Counted from the stretch's first letter, positions 9,931 to 19,876 are shown. The stretch is DNA of 64,000 nt from Marinobacter sp. F3R11 (GCF_003318275.1 NZ_QOCH01000009.1:1-64000), one strand, 5' to 3'. Notes: generated from the letters alone by a model not told the origin. Numbers and translations: made by a program.

Positions 9931-10604
9931 AAACCCGTGTGCCGACGGGGCTTTACGCAATCACCGACAGCAAACTTACACCTCCGGAGACACTGATTGA
10001 GTTAGTGGAGGCGGCGATTCTGGGCGGTGCAGTAATGGTACAATACCGTGAAAAGTCCGCGCCGATGGCAGAACGCCTGACACAAGCCAGAAATCTGCAA
10101 TCGGCATGCTTTGTAGCTGGAGTACCACTACTTATTAACGATGATGCCTCGCTTGCAAAACGGGTGGGTGCTGCTGGCGTTCATCTTGGCCAGTCAGATG
10201 GATCTGCCTCTGAGGCGCGCCGCCTGCTTGGTGATGACGCCATCATTGGCATTACCTGCCATGCAGACCTGACGCTGGCGAAGGCCGCCATGGAAGCAGG
10301 CGCCGATTACCTGGCCTTTGGCCGTTTTTTCAAGTCATCAACCAAACCCGAAGCCCCAGCTGCTACAACCGACATACTGGCGCAAGCGAAATGCTTCAAC
10401 CGGCCAGTTACCGCTATAGGCGGCATCACCACCAAAAATGGTGAACAGCTGATCCAGGCCGGTGCTGATCTGCTAGCGGTTGTTGGCGGGCTTTTCGGAG
10501 ATAGCCCCGAAGCCACAAAGCAAAAGGCAGAAACATTTCAGAGGCTGTTTATCAGCCATCACCCACTCTTTTCTACCCCCGATAACAGGAGCTCTCAAAA
10601 ATGA
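9918..10604 (+). CDS. thiE: Thiamine phosphate synthase
   Basis: Couples HMP-pyrophosphate to hydroxyethylthiazole phosphate, giving thiamine phosphate. The protein (228 residues) is a TIM barrel with the family motifs [28 protein letters not shown] in part, GITCH and the phosphate-binding AIGGI near residue 160. It starts at GTG 9918, inside the end of thiD, and its stop overlaps the hemL start by ATGA, so thiD-thiE-hemL is translationally coupled. No TPP riboswitch was recognised upstream of the cluster. Confidence 0.94.
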   Translation: MGTIKTRVPTGLYAITDSKLTPPETLIELVEAAILGGAVMVQYREKSAPMAERLTQARNLQSACFVAGVPLLINDDASLAKRVGAAGVHLGQSDGSASEARRLLGDDAIIGITCHADLTLAKAAMEAGADYLAFGRFFKSSTKPEAPAATTDILAQAKCFNRPVTAIGGITTKNGEQLIQAGADLLAVVGGLFGDSPEATKQKAETFQRLFISHHPLFSTPDNRSSQK

Positions 10605-11881
10605 CGCACTCCGAAACCCTGTTCGAGCAGGCTCAGAAGTATATCCCAGGCGGCGTAAACTCCCCCGTTCGCGCATTCCGTGGTGTGGGCGGCACCCCGA
10701 TCTTTTTTAACCACGCCCAGGGCGCTTATCTGTATGACGAAGACGGCAAAAAGTATATAGATTACATCGGTTCCTGGGGCCCCATGATTCTTGGCCACTC
10801 GGAGCAGCGCATCAAAGATGCACTGCACGCTCAGGTTGACCTCGGCGTCGGCTATGGCGCACCTACCTCAATCGAAACCGATATGGCACGCAAGGTCTGC
10901 GAACTGGTACCGTCGATTGATCTGGTCCGTATGGTGAACTCCGGTACAGAAGCCACCATGAGCGCCATTCGTCTTGCCCGCGGCTTCACAGGGCGAGACA
11001 AGATCGTCAAATTTGAAGGCTGTTATCACGGCCACGCGGATTCTCTGCTGGTAAAAGCTGGCTCCGGGGCTCTGACCCTGGGCGTACCCAACTCGCCCGG
11101 TGTCCCCGCCAGCCTTGCCGAACTCACATTAACTCTGGACTTCAACGATATTGAAGGCGTTCGCAAGACCTTCAGCAAAATCGGTGATCAGATTGCCGCT
11201 ATTATCGTAGAGCCGATTGCAGGCAACATGAACTGTATTCCTCCGGTTCCTGGTTTCCTGGAAGGACTACGGGAAGTCTGCGATGAGTATGGAACCGTGC
11301 TGATTTTCGATGAAGTAATGACCGGTTTCCGGGTATCTCTGGGTGGGGCTCAGGGCCTGTACGGAGTGACCCCGGACCTGACAGCACTGGGCAAAGTTAT
11401 CGGTGGCGGCTTACCCGTTGGTGCTTTCGGTGGCAAACGGGAAATCATGGAACACATTGCTCCCCTTGGCCCGGTGTACCAGGCGGGCACATTGAGCGGA
11501 AACCCCCTGGCGATGTGCGCCGGCCTCGCAACCTTAAACGCCATCTCTGAGCCAGGTTTCCACGATCGTCTGGCACAAAAGACGCTTGCGGTCCGTGATG
11601 GCCTCAAGGCCGCTGCTGATGCAACGGGCATCCCCCTCACTGTTCAGGGTGCAGGGGCCATGTTCGGTTTCTTCTTTACAGACGAACCCAGTGTCACGTG
11701 CTTTGACCAGGTAATGAAGTGCGACGTGGAACGCTTCAAGAAGTTCTTCCAGGGCATGCTTAAAGAGGGTGTTTACCTTGCCCCCTCCGCATTTGAGGCC
11801 GGCTTCACCAGCGCAGCACTGACCGATGAGGATATTGCCGATACGATCAAGGCAGCAAAAAAAGTAATGGCGACCCTCTAG
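10601..11881 (+). CDS. hemL: Glutamate-1-semialdehyde 2,1-aminomutase
   Basis: PLP enzyme converting glutamate-1-semialdehyde to 5-aminolevulinate in the C5 pathway of tetrapyrrole synthesis. The 426-residue protein is full length. It has the class III aminotransferase features: [13 protein letters not shown], the FDEVMTGFR aspartate and the Schiff-base lysine K265 in [16 protein letters not shown]. The ATG overlaps the thiE stop codon (ATGA). A 12-bp perfect hairpin follows it at 11947-11976. Confidence 0.97.
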   Translation: MTHSETLFEQAQKYIPGGVNSPVRAFRGVGGTPIFFNHAQGAYLYDEDGKKYIDYIGSWGPMILGHSEQRIKDALHAQVDLGVGYGAPTSIETDMARKVCELVPSIDLVRMVNSGTEATMSAIRLARGFTGRDKIVKFEGCYHGHADSLLVKAGSGALTLGVPNSPGVPASLAELTLTLDFNDIEGVRKTFSKIGDQIAAIIVEPIAGNMNCIPPVPGFLEGLREVCDEYGTVLIFDEVMTGFRVSLGGAQGLYGVTPDLTALGKVIGGGLPVGAFGGKREIMEHIAPLGPVYQAGTLSGNPLAMCAGLATLNAISEPGFHDRLAQKTLAVRDGLKAAADATGIPLTVQGAGAMFGFFFTDEPSVTCFDQVMKCDVERFKKFFQGMLKEGVYLAPSAFEAGFTSAALTDEDIADTIKAAKKVMATL

Positions 11882-11946
11882 CAACTATTCGTTTCAAAAA
11901 GGTCTGGAGGTCTGGCCGCCAGACACCGCTATGCAGGCGTCACTAT

Positions 11947-11976
11947 TCCCTGCCCGGATGCATCTCCGGGCAGGGA
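11947..11976. terminator. 12-bp perfect hairpin between hemL and the TPR lipoprotein gene
   Basis: TCCCTGCCCGGA and TCCGGGCAGGGA form a perfect 12-bp stem around a 6-nt loop. It lies between two convergent genes. There is no clean T-tract on either side, so it may be a weak or bidirectional terminator, or an RNA-stabilising 3' hairpin. Confidence 0.5.
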
Positions 11977-11995
11977 CATGCAGTTCTCTTATCAA

Positions 11996-12568
11996 TTACA
12001 GGGCCGAAGCTCGCTCTTCTGCCTGATCAGCTCCCGCCAGGTTACCCCGGGCCCGACGTATATCCGCCAGCAACAACCAACCCGCACGCTGCAGCCGGAT
12101 ATCATTCCCAGCCAGCGACAACCCCTTTAGCGTAAATTGCTCTGCCGGCCCGAGTTTGTTACCTGCCACATAGGCTTCCGACAGCTTGAAGTAGACTTCC
12201 GCTGATCTGGGCGCGATGCGTTGGGCACGCTCGAGGCGAGCAATAGCACCCTCGGCGTTGCCACTGCTCAACAGCCCGTCGGCCTCACGAACCAGGCTCA
12301 GGGCTGCAGGTGACAGCTCATCGCCGGCGTCGCGATAGCTCGGCTTGGTGCTACGCGGAGTCTGTTCCGGCTCCCGGATTTCCGGTTGTTCGCTTTTACG
12401 CCAGATCTGCGGCTCTTCATTATCCTCCGCAGTACGTGGCGGCTCCAGCGCGTCGGGTGCGCCACCATCTGCCGGCACATAAATAGAGCCGCCGGGACCA
12501 GAGGCGCATCCGGCCAGGCTCAGCAACGCGACCAACATGCCTGCATGAAAAATACCTTGCCTATTCAT
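11996..12568 (-). CDS. TPR-containing outer-membrane lipoprotein
   Basis: The 190-residue precursor has a lipoprotein signal with lipobox LAGC (acylated C21). After a proline- and charge-rich linker (about residues 30-85) come tetratricopeptide-like helices (about 85-190, for example NAEGAIARLERAQRIAPRS). The start ATG overlaps the mrcB stop codon (TCAT on the plus strand), so the two are translationally coupled. A small TPR lipoprotein encoded with PBP1b could serve as an outer-membrane partner or activator, like LpoB in concept, but it is not homologous to LpoB by eye. That role is inference. Confidence 0.85.
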   Translation of the reverse strand: MNRQGIFHAGMLVALLSLAGCASGPGGSIYVPADGGAPDALEPPRTAEDNEEPQIWRKSEQPEIREPEQTPRSTKPSYRDAGDELSPAALSLVREADGLLSSGNAEGAIARLERAQRIAPRSAEVYFKLSEAYVAGNKLGPAEQFTLKGLSLAGNDIRLQRAGWLLLADIRRARGNLAGADQAEERASAL

Positions 12569-14895
12569 TGGAACAATCCTTCAAACCAGCCTCGAATTTT
12601 CCGCTCAAGGGTACCAGAGCAAGACACTTTCTTTGTCGGCTCACTACCCGATATAAACGGCAGAAGGCGTGCATTATCGCAATACTCATCGGTTAATGCC
12701 TGCATTTCAGGATCTACCCAGTAATAATTCACACCATCAGGAACCACTGGTGAAAAGCCATGCTGGGGAACCTGGGCCATGAAGCGGGCCCATACGGGCA
12801 GTGCCCCGGAGGCCCCGGTTAAAGCTGTGGGCCCATTGTCGTCACGCCCTACCCAGGCCACCGCCAGCAAGTCACCACTGAACCCGGCAAACCAGGAATC
12901 TCGGCCATCATCGGTTGTTCCTGTTTTTCCAGCGAGCGTCAGCTCTTTTGGAACCGTGTAATAAGCCGAACGCCCAGTACCTTCCTGCATGGTTTCCTGC
13001 ATTGCGTACTGCAGTAAATGCACAGCGGCCGGGTCTGCAACCTGATCCACTTCCAGGCTGTAGCGCGAAAGCGCCTTGCCATCGGAGTCTGTCACTTCCC
13101 GGATTGTACGCAGCGGCGTATTAAATCCGGAGGTGGCCAATCCCTGATAGATCTGGGCGACAGTCACAGGACTCATGGCAACCGACCCAAGCAGCATGGA
13201 AGGGTATTCGGAAATAGGTGTAACCACACCGAAGTCTCGCAAGGTCTTGCGAACAGCAGGAACGCCAACATCCAGACCTACCCTCACTGCCGGCAGGTTG
13301 TATGAACGTGAAAGAGCACGATGCAGAGGAACCTCACCCCTTTCTTTACCATCATAGTTTTTGGGTTCCCACCGCCGGCCATCATCAAATTCCAGAGCGA
13401 AGGACTTGTCGAGCACCGGAGTCATCAGGGTGTAGCGCTCCGGCTGCTCCAGCGCGGTCAGGTATGTAAAAGGCTTGATCAGGGAGCCGATCGGACGGTG
13501 TGCGTCCAAAGCCCGGTTGAACCCCGCAAACTGAGGGTCTTTCCCACCAACAAGCGCCAGGACTTCACCGGTATCTTTAGACGTTACGACAAGAGTCGCC
13601 TCAAGAGCTTTAGCCGCATCGCCACCGGCCAGGCGTGGCACTGTATCCGTTATGGCGTATTCGGCAGCATACTGAATTGCCGGATCAAGGGTAGTAAATA
13701 TGCGCAGCCCCTCGCTACGCAAATCCTCTTCTTTGTAATCCCGCGCAAGGTGGCGCCGGACGAGATCAATGTATGCCGGATAGCGGTTTTCCGAGTACGA
13801 CGGCTTTGCACTGACCCCCAGCGATAAACCACGGGCACGGGCCGCTTTCGCCGAGTCAATGAGGCCCGCCTCTTCCATCTCACTGATCACCAGATTCCGG
13901 CGCTGGGTGGCCCGGTCCGGGTGCCTGCGCGGATTATAGTAACTTGGCCCTTTGACCATACCCACAAGGAGAGCAATCTGATGTACATCCAGATCTCTCA
14001 GTGACTCGCCAAAATAAAACTGGCTGGCAAGCCCGAACCCGTTAATACTCCGGGTCCCCGCCTGCCCAAGGTACACCTCGTTCAGATAGGTCTCCAGAAT
14101 GTCGTCTTTCTCGTAATGCAGCTCGAGCAGAATCGACATCAAAGCTTCATTCCCCTTTCGCAACAGGGTCTGATCCCGGGTAAGCAGGAAATTCTTTACC
14201 AGCTGCTGGGTCAGGGTACTACCGCCCTGAACGATCTGCCCGGCACGCAAATTCGCCAGCATGGCTCTGCCAATAGACATTGGAGCGATCCCGAAGTGAT
14301 CGTAAAAGTTCCTGTCTTCTACCGCTATCAGTGCATCCGGTAGCAGTGAGGGAACCTCATCAAGGCGCACAAGAATACGGTCTTCTTTGTGGGCAGGATA
14401 AATTCCGCCAATGCGGGCCGGCTCCAGGCGCACAATCGCGGCGTCATCTCCGGCTGATACCGAAAAGTCGTGAACCCTGTCGCCATAGATGTTCAGCGAA
14501 AGCTTCCGCCGGGGTTCATCCCCATCAGGAAAACGGAATCCCCGGGTACTGATAATAAAGTGCCCGCCATTGCGACGATAACTACCGGGTTTCACGCCAT
14601 CGCCTTTGCGATAACCAGATAGCGCCAGCTCCCGCTCCAATGCTCCGGAACTCACACCTGCGCCGTCATAAAGCTCCATAGGCCGGGCATAAACCCGCGA
14701 CGGCACCTCGAACCGCCGTCCTTCGAACCGGTCAGTAACGACTGCATCGAGATAAACCATCCAGCCAGCCAGCAACACCAGCCCAATGGCGGACACACGA
14801 AAGAACATTTTCCAGAACCAGGAGCTACGCCCTTTCCGGCTGCTTTTGCTTCGGGATTTTCTATTTGGCTTCGAGGAGGATCGGTTTTTTTTCAT
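12565..14895 (-). CDS. mrcB: Penicillin-binding protein 1B (bifunctional transglycosylase/transpeptidase)
   Basis: Class A PBP that polymerises and cross-links peptidoglycan at the inner membrane. From the ATG at 14895 it has 776 residues. There is a very basic cytoplasmic tail (residues 1-25), one membrane helix (about 28-50) and a UvrB/YrrR-like domain typical of PBP1b. The GT51 transglycosylase has E193 in VEDRNFYDHFG and GGSTLTQQLVKN, and the transpeptidase has S471-L-I-K474, S531-Y-N533 and K657-T-G-T660. All catalytic motifs are intact. A longer frame from 14937 adds 14 residues with no support. Confidence 0.95.
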   Translation of the reverse strand: MKKNRSSSKPNRKSRSKSSRKGRSSWFWKMFFRVSAIGLVLLAGWMVYLDAVVTDRFEGRRFEVPSRVYARPMELYDGAGVSSGALERELALSGYRKGDGVKPGSYRRNGGHFIISTRGFRFPDGDEPRRKLSLNIYGDRVHDFSVSAGDDAAIVRLEPARIGGIYPAHKEDRILVRLDEVPSLLPDALIAVEDRNFYDHFGIAPMSIGRAMLANLRAGQIVQGGSTLTQQLVKNFLLTRDQTLLRKGNEALMSILLELHYEKDDILETYLNEVYLGQAGTRSINGFGLASQFYFGESLRDLDVHQIALLVGMVKGPSYYNPRRHPDRATQRRNLVISEMEEAGLIDSAKAARARGLSLGVSAKPSYSENRYPAYIDLVRRHLARDYKEEDLRSEGLRIFTTLDPAIQYAAEYAITDTVPRLAGGDAAKALEATLVVTSKDTGEVLALVGGKDPQFAGFNRALDAHRPIGSLIKPFTYLTALEQPERYTLMTPVLDKSFALEFDDGRRWEPKNYDGKERGEVPLHRALSRSYNLPAVRVGLDVGVPAVRKTLRDFGVVTPISEYPSMLLGSVAMSPVTVAQIYQGLATSGFNTPLRTIREVTDSDGKALSRYSLEVDQVADPAAVHLLQYAMQETMQEGTGRSAYYTVPKELTLAGKTGTTDDGRDSWFAGFSGDLLAVAWVGRDDNGPTALTGASGALPVWARFMAQVPQHGFSPVVPDGVNYYWVDPEMQALTDEYCDNARLLPFISGSEPTKKVSCSGTLERKIRGWFEGLFQ

Positions 14896-15015
14896 GGCTG
14901 GATTATAACGAAGCCTGCACAACATAAGGCAGGCCAACTATGTGTTATTTCTGTAACCTGCCCGTTATGATAGGACAATAGAAATCAATGAGTTCAGGGA
15001 AGCGAGGAGCGCACC

Positions 15016-16593
15016 GTGAGTGAAACATCCCCAGGCAAACTGTTACTGGCACTGCAGAACCCCGAACTGTACAACCATCCGGTTGACGGATTCCAGGTTA
15101 TAGAAACTCACATTTCTCAGGTAATTCTGACCGGTCAATATGCCTATAAAATCAAAAAACCCATGGATTTCGGGTTCCTTGACTTCTCCACTCTGGAGCG
15201 CCGCAGGCACTTCTGCGAAGAAGAACTGCGCCTGAACCGGCGCCTGGCAGAACCGCTTTACCTGGAGGTGCTCCCCATAACCGGCACCCCGGAGCAACCG
15301 GTCATCGGCGGCGAAGGAGAACCGTTTGAATACGCACTGAAAATGCGCCAGTTCCGTCAGGACCAACTCTTTGATCACCTGCAGGAAACCGGCACCCTGA
15401 AGCCGGAACTTCTATCCAGCCTCGCACGGCAGGTAGCAGCTTTCCACGACAGCCTGGAGCCGGTAGCAGACGACAAACCGCTGGGCACGCCCGAAGCCGT
15501 GTATGCTGCCATGCAGGAGAACTTCGACCAGATACGGCCGATGCTCGGCGACGAGGAACTACTGGACCAGCTCGATAACCTTGAAGCCTGGACACAAACT
15601 ACCTTTGAGCGCCAACGGGAATTGATCGCCAAACGCCGTGCAGATGGTCTGGTTCGGGAATGCCATGGTGACCTGCACCTGGCAAACATCACGGTTTACG
15701 ATGGCAAGGTCACAATTTTCGACTGCATCGAATTCAACGAGCCCTTCCGCTGGATCGACGTCATTAACGATCTGGCATTTCTGTTAATGGATCTGGAATC
15801 CCGAGGGGAACCAGCTCTGGCAAACCTGGTTCTGAACACCTACCTGGAATACCGCGATGATTTCGAAGCCCTGCCCTTGCTGCCGCTCTACAAGGCCTAC
15901 CGGGCTTTGGTGCGAGCCAAGGTTGTGCTTTTCACTCTGGCCAACCCATCCCTGAGCGAAGACGAAAAAACGGCTCTCATGCAGCGATATCGCGATTATG
16001 CCCAGTTAGCCGAAAATTACAGCAACATCCCGAATCCTTATCTGCTCGCTACAGTGGGACTGTCTGCCAGTGGCAAAACCTGCGTAAGCGCCGCCCTTTC
16101 CCGCGAGCTTGGCCTCATCCGCCTGCGCTCTGACGTTGAACGTAAACGTCTGCATGGCCTGGCGCCGCTGGAAGATAGCCGCTCACCTGCCGGGGGAAAC
16201 CTGTACTCCGCCGAAGCCAATGAAAAAACCTATGAGCGTCTCGCAAAACTTGCGGGTGAACTGCTCGCTTCAGGCTTTCCGGTAATTGTCGATGCGGCCT
16301 GTCTGAAAGAGCGAGAGCGCACAATGCTTACCTCTGTCGCTGAAAACCTGGGAACGCCCTTTGCCCTGATTCACTGCGAAGCGCCAGAAGAACTGCGAAA
16401 AGAGTGGGTACGCAACCGCAAAGGCGATGCCTCGGAAGCAACTGTGGAATTGCTGGACATCCAGAAAGACTGGTTCGAGCCCCTGACAGACAATGAGAAC
16501 AGCTACACCGTTCACCTGCACACAGATCAGGAACATGTTGCAGAAGCTGTTGCAGACAGAATCCGGCAGCACTTCGGCCTGCCTACAAGATAA
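15016..16593 (+). CDS. Fused aminoglycoside-phosphotransferase-like / P-loop kinase protein
   Basis: Two-domain cytoplasmic protein of 525 residues. The N-terminal half (about 1-320) has the APH kinase fold with the catalytic loop CHGDLHLANI and the metal-binding FDCIEFN. The C-terminal part (about 330-525) is a P-loop kinase with Walker A GLSASGKT near residue 350. Such fusions (COG2187/COG0645) are common in gammaproteobacteria but their substrate is unknown, and resistance to aminoglycosides should not be assumed. It starts at GTG 15016 after an AGGGAAGCGAGGAG-like leader and is divergent from mrcB. Confidence 0.85.
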   Translation: MSETSPGKLLLALQNPELYNHPVDGFQVIETHISQVILTGQYAYKIKKPMDFGFLDFSTLERRRHFCEEELRLNRRLAEPLYLEVLPITGTPEQPVIGGEGEPFEYALKMRQFRQDQLFDHLQETGTLKPELLSSLARQVAAFHDSLEPVADDKPLGTPEAVYAAMQENFDQIRPMLGDEELLDQLDNLEAWTQTTFERQRELIAKRRADGLVRECHGDLHLANITVYDGKVTIFDCIEFNEPFRWIDVINDLAFLLMDLESRGEPALANLVLNTYLEYRDDFEALPLLPLYKAYRALVRAKVVLFTLANPSLSEDEKTALMQRYRDYAQLAENYSNIPNPYLLATVGLSASGKTCVSAALSRELGLIRLRSDVERKRLHGLAPLEDSRSPAGGNLYSAEANEKTYERLAKLAGELLASGFPVIVDAACLKERERTMLTSVAENLGTPFALIHCEAPEELRKEWVRNRKGDASEATVELLDIQKDWFEPLTDNENSYTVHLHTDQEHVAEAVADRIRQHFGLPTR

Positions 16594-16642
16594 ACGGGCG
16601 ATATGCCTGAAAAACCGGAACAGAACATCATAAGGATCGATC

Positions 16643-16999
16643 ATGGAAACCGATGCCGTTCGACATATCAAAGACCCGCTCTATGAAACAGTCCGCAAGG
16701 AAGACATCGCTGCATTCAACGCGCAAAAATCAACGCGAACCGACCTCCCCAGCTTTGCCCATGGAGACTTCAGAGGGCTGGATCTAAGAGGACTGGACGC
16801 TCACGGGCTGGACCTGAGCCACGCTTATTTTCGGGGCGCGGATCTCAGGGGTATAGATTTCAGCCATGCAATTATGGAAGGTGCCAGCATTGCCGGCGCG
16901 AAGATTTCCGGATGTTTCTTCCCGGGCAGGCTAAAGGCCGATGAGATCGTTATGTCCCTGAACCACGGCACACGAATGCGATACAGCGCAGACATATGA
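16643..16999 (+). CDS. Pentapeptide-repeat protein
   Basis: A 118-residue protein whose middle (about residues 38-92) is made of A(D/N)LXX-type pentapeptides such as FRGLDLRGLD, LDLSHAYFRG and ADLRGIDFSH, which fold as a right-handed quadrilateral helix. About ten or eleven repeats are visible, too few for a gyrase-mimic of the Qnr type. Function is unknown. Its stop overlaps the start of the Rieske gene (ATGA), so both are likely one transcript. Confidence 0.85.
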   Translation: METDAVRHIKDPLYETVRKEDIAAFNAQKSTRTDLPSFAHGDFRGLDLRGLDAHGLDLSHAYFRGADLRGIDFSHAIMEGASIAGAKISGCFFPGRLKADEIVMSLNHGTRMRYSADI

Positions 17000-17382
17000 C
17001 AGGCAGACAAACCAGCCAGTGGCAGCCGGTCTGTAACAGGACATCCTTGCTGGCAGGCCAGTTCATTGAGTTTTCACTGGCTGGCGCCGGATCCGGCGTA
17101 ACGAAGAGTGCTGACACTCTGCCACAGAGGGGGTTTGTGTTTCTGGATGGCACCACCCCCAGGGCCTACCTGAATCAGTGCCCTCACACAGGCATTGAAC
17201 TGAACTGGATGCCGGGCCGGTTTATGGACACGGACAACCTGTTCATTCAGTGCTCAACGCACGGAGCTCTGTTCAAACCCGGAGACGGTGAGTGCATCGC
17301 AGGACCCTGTCAGGGTGATGCTCTCACCACGCTGGACGTACGGGAAAACGGAGAGATGCTGGAAGTCAGACTTCCAGAATAA
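16996..17382 (+). CDS. Rieske [2Fe-2S] protein
   Basis: Small soluble Rieske domain protein of 128 residues. The cluster ligands are C62-P-H64 and C86-S-T-H89, giving the CxH...CxxH pattern of Rieske ferredoxins. There is no membrane anchor or signal. Similar small Rieske proteins are often electron-transfer components without a known partner, and no oxygenase is nearby. It overlaps the upstream pentapeptide gene by 4 bp, and its 3' end overlaps the convergent sfsA by 17 bp. Confidence 0.88.
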   Translation: MTGRQTSQWQPVCNRTSLLAGQFIEFSLAGAGSGVTKSADTLPQRGFVFLDGTTPRAYLNQCPHTGIELNWMPGRFMDTDNLFIQCSTHGALFKPGDGECIAGPCQGDALTTLDVRENGEMLEVRLPE

Positions 17383-18097
17383 CCGGCACGGCCTCAACAA
17401 GCTCCATTTCGCCGGATGGACTGCCGTCTTCGTTAGCCAGGTTTGCACGATAAGCTATAACCTCAACCCCCGCATCACACGCTTGCCGCAATAACTGGCC
17501 GTATTGCGGGTCAATATGATCCGCAGGCCGGACAGTTTCGATCCCGGTATGGTTCACCACGAAAAACAACACCGCACGATCACCGTGCGCAACCTGAGCC
17601 ATCAGTTCTCGTATATGTTTCTGTCCACGGGTTGTCACCGCATCCGGAAAGAAGCCCTGGCCGTTTTCCTCAAGTGTCACATTCTTCACTTCCACCCAGG
17701 CATCCGGCTCTGTCTCATGTCCGGAAAGTAACAGATCGATCCGGCTTTTTTCCTCGCCGTACTTCACTTCCGGGCGACAATGACTGTACCCGGTCAATTC
17801 GCGGATACGGCCAGCCTCAATTGCCTCTCGGGCCTGCGCGTTCGGTCTGGCCGTATTTATACAGGCGAGTGTCCCGGGCGCCGTTTCAACAAGTTCCCAT
17901 GTATAGGGCAACTTACGCGCCGGGTTATCGCTGCGACTCAGCCACACCCTCGCGTTGGGTGGCTGACATCCCAGCATAGAGCCGGTATTCGGGCAATGGG
18001 CCGTTACTTCAGTGCCGTCGGGCAACCGGACATCCGCCAGAAAGCGTTTATAACGCCGGATAAGACGCCCTTCAATCAGGGGCTGAGGGAACTTCAT
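17366..18097 (-). CDS. sfsA: Sugar fermentation stimulation protein SfsA (DNA-binding, nuclease-like fold)
   Basis: The 243-residue protein matches SfsA throughout, including the N-terminal [10 protein letters not shown] and NTGSM, the central WVEVKNVTL with the nuclease-like E-x-K, and RGQKHIREL. SfsA was described as a regulator of maltose metabolism in E. coli and also has a restriction-nuclease-like core; its true role is unsettled. It is divergent from dksA, preserving the sfsA-dksA-gluQRS-pcnB order known from enterobacteria. Confidence 0.93.
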   Translation of the reverse strand: MKFPQPLIEGRLIRRYKRFLADVRLPDGTEVTAHCPNTGSMLGCQPPNARVWLSRSDNPARKLPYTWELVETAPGTLACINTARPNAQAREAIEAGRIRELTGYSHCRPEVKYGEEKSRIDLLLSGHETEPDAWVEVKNVTLEENGQGFFPDAVTTRGQKHIRELMAQVAHGDRAVLFFVVNHTGIETVRPADHIDPQYGQLLRQACDAGVEVIAYRANLANEDGSPSGEMELVEAVPVILEV

Positions 18098-18278
18098 AGG
18101 CTCTCCAAATGCGAAGTAGGTGTCACAGGGCTGGCACCACCGTAACTAATCTGCTATTTTCCGCCAAATCCCGTTTCAGGACGATTGCTTTATCCAAACT
18201 ATTGATCGCGCCGCAGCGGGGGCTGGCGCGCAGGGAAGCAGAACGTCCTTGTGAAGTGTAAAAAAGAGGCCGGGTTAT

Positions 18279-18710
18279 ATGGCAAATACATCAAACGAAA
18301 GTTTCACCAACTTCACCCCTTATGAAATGAAGAAGGGTGAAGACTACATGAGTGCCGACATGCGGGAGCACTTCAAAGAGTTGCTGCGGCAATGGAAACA
18401 GGAGCTCATGGAAGAAGTGGACCGCACAATGCATCACATGCAGGAAGATGCGGCAAACTACGCGGATCCAAGTGATCGTGCAACCCAGGAAGAAGAGTTC
18501 AGCCTGGAACTGCGCACCCGCGACCGCGAACGCAAGCTGATCAAGAAAATCGATCAGACCGTCGAGCGCATCGACAAAGATGACTACGGTTATTGTGACC
18601 AATGCGGTGTTGAGATCGGAATCCGCCGCCTGGAAGCACGACCGACTGCCACACTGTGCATTGATTGCAAAACCCTGGCCGAAATTCGCGAGCGCCAGAC
18701 TGGTATCTGA
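18279..18710 (+). CDS. dksA: RNA polymerase-binding transcription factor DksA
   Basis: Partner of (p)ppGpp on RNA polymerase. The 143-residue protein has the long coiled coil (about residues 25-100) with the acidic tip D63-P-S-D66, and the complete four-cysteine zinc finger (C106, C109, C127, C130). This is the canonical, zinc-containing form. SpoT and omega, two other stringent-response components, are encoded later in this window. It is followed 63 bp later by gluQRS, as in many gammaproteobacteria. Confidence 0.96.
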   Translation: MANTSNESFTNFTPYEMKKGEDYMSADMREHFKELLRQWKQELMEEVDRTMHHMQEDAANYADPSDRATQEEEFSLELRTRDRERKLIKKIDQTVERIDKDDYGYCDQCGVEIGIRRLEARPTATLCIDCKTLAEIRERQTGI

Positions 18711-18773
18711 AGCGACAAGCGCGATCTGGCCGGCGATGCCCTTAAAGGCACTGCCGGTCAGCCAACCCTATTC

Positions 18774-19649
18774 ATGAACGATCTTCATAACTACCGGGGT
18801 CGTTTTGCGCCCTCACCAACCGGCCCGCTTCATTTCGGCTCACTGGTTACGGCCCTGGCCAGTTATCTGGAAGCAAAATCTCTCGGCGGGCAGTGGCTGA
18901 TCCGTATTGAGGACATCGACCCCCTTCGGGAACCTCCAGCAGCCACAAGCCAGATCCTGAACAGCCTTGATGTTCACGGGCTGTTTCCCGATGCACCCGT
19001 GCTCTTCCAATCCCGGCGCCATGGCGCCTACCACGCAGCGATCGAACACCTGCTGAGCAAAGGTCTGGCGTATCGCTGCAGTTGTTCGCGCAAACAGCTG
19101 CAGGCCAATCATGGCCGACACCCCCAACACTGCAGAGAGGTGGACGCTGTAACTCCCGGCCAGCCCTTCGCCATACGTTTTGCCCTCCATGATGAGCAGT
19201 GTTACTGGCAGGATCAATTACTGGGTCCCCAGCATCAGATTGTCCGCGCGGAAATCGACGACCCGGTCATTTTGCGCAAGGAGGGGTTTTTCGCCTACCA
19301 GCTTGCCGTAGTGGTAGATGACATAGAGCAAGGTATTACGGATGTAGTTCGCGGCTCAGACCTGCTGGACATGACGGCACAGCAACTACAGATCTACCAG
19401 GCTCTGGAGGCAACGCCACCACGATGGCTTCACATTCCTGTAATTGTTAATGATCAGGGACAAAAACTATCGAAACAAAATCACGCCCCGGCACTGAACG
19501 ACCATACCCCCGTAGAAAATCTGTTTAACGCATTGAACGCCCTGCATCAGAAACCACCTGATTCATTGCTTGGCGGATCTGTGGAAAATCTGCTGAAGTG
19601 GGCCTGCGAACACTGGGAGCGCGATGCCATTCACCTGACATCCCGGTAA
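18774..19649 (+). CDS. gluQRS: Glutamyl-Q tRNA(Asp) synthetase
   Basis: Truncated GluRS paralogue that attaches glutamate to queuosine in the anticodon loop of tRNA-Asp. At 291 residues it lacks the anticodon-binding domain of true GluRS. It carries the class I signature PSPTGPLHFGSLV, the KLSKQ version of KMSKS and the cysteine cluster CSCSRKQ...HC that binds zinc. The location between dksA and the pcnB neighbourhood is the conserved place for this gene. Confidence 0.95.
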   Translation: MNDLHNYRGRFAPSPTGPLHFGSLVTALASYLEAKSLGGQWLIRIEDIDPLREPPAATSQILNSLDVHGLFPDAPVLFQSRRHGAYHAAIEHLLSKGLAYRCSCSRKQLQANHGRHPQHCREVDAVTPGQPFAIRFALHDEQCYWQDQLLGPQHQIVRAEIDDPVILRKEGFFAYQLAVVVDDIEQGITDVVRGSDLLDMTAQQLQIYQALEATPPRWLHIPVIVNDQGQKLSKQNHAPALNDHTPVENLFNALNALHQKPPDSLLGGSVENLLKWACEHWERDAIHLTSR

Positions 19650-19699
19650 CAGTCATGGTATAAAGCCTTTCACAAACTTCAGCGCGGATCCTATGCCTG

Positions 19700-19876
19700 A
19701 TGTATATCTACCGTCTGGTTTTTCTACTGGTTCTGGCCATCTACATCTTCTCACCAAATATTCTCGATTGGTGGACTTCACCCGGGAATGCCTGGTACAG
19801 CCCTTTTGTAGTTTGGGCTGGCCTCATAGCCATCGGATTCTGGCTGGAATGGCGGCGGGACCCTGATGAGTTTTAG
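19700..19876 (+). CDS. cbrX: CbrX-like small membrane protein overlapping cbrA
   Basis: A 58-residue protein with an N-terminal membrane helix (LVFLLVLAIYIF), a tryptophan-rich middle and a second helix (FVVWAGLIAIGFWLEW), ending in WRRDPDEF. The start is ATG 19700 or ATG 19693 in another frame; only 19700 opens this frame. Its last 11 bp overlap the beginning of cbrA. In Pseudomonas a small gene in exactly this place, cbrX, is translationally coupled to cbrA, and composition and position fit. Function of the peptide itself is unknown. Confidence 0.85.
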   Translation: MYIYRLVFLLVLAIYIFSPNILDWWTSPGNAWYSPFVVWAGLIAIGFWLEWRRDPDEF

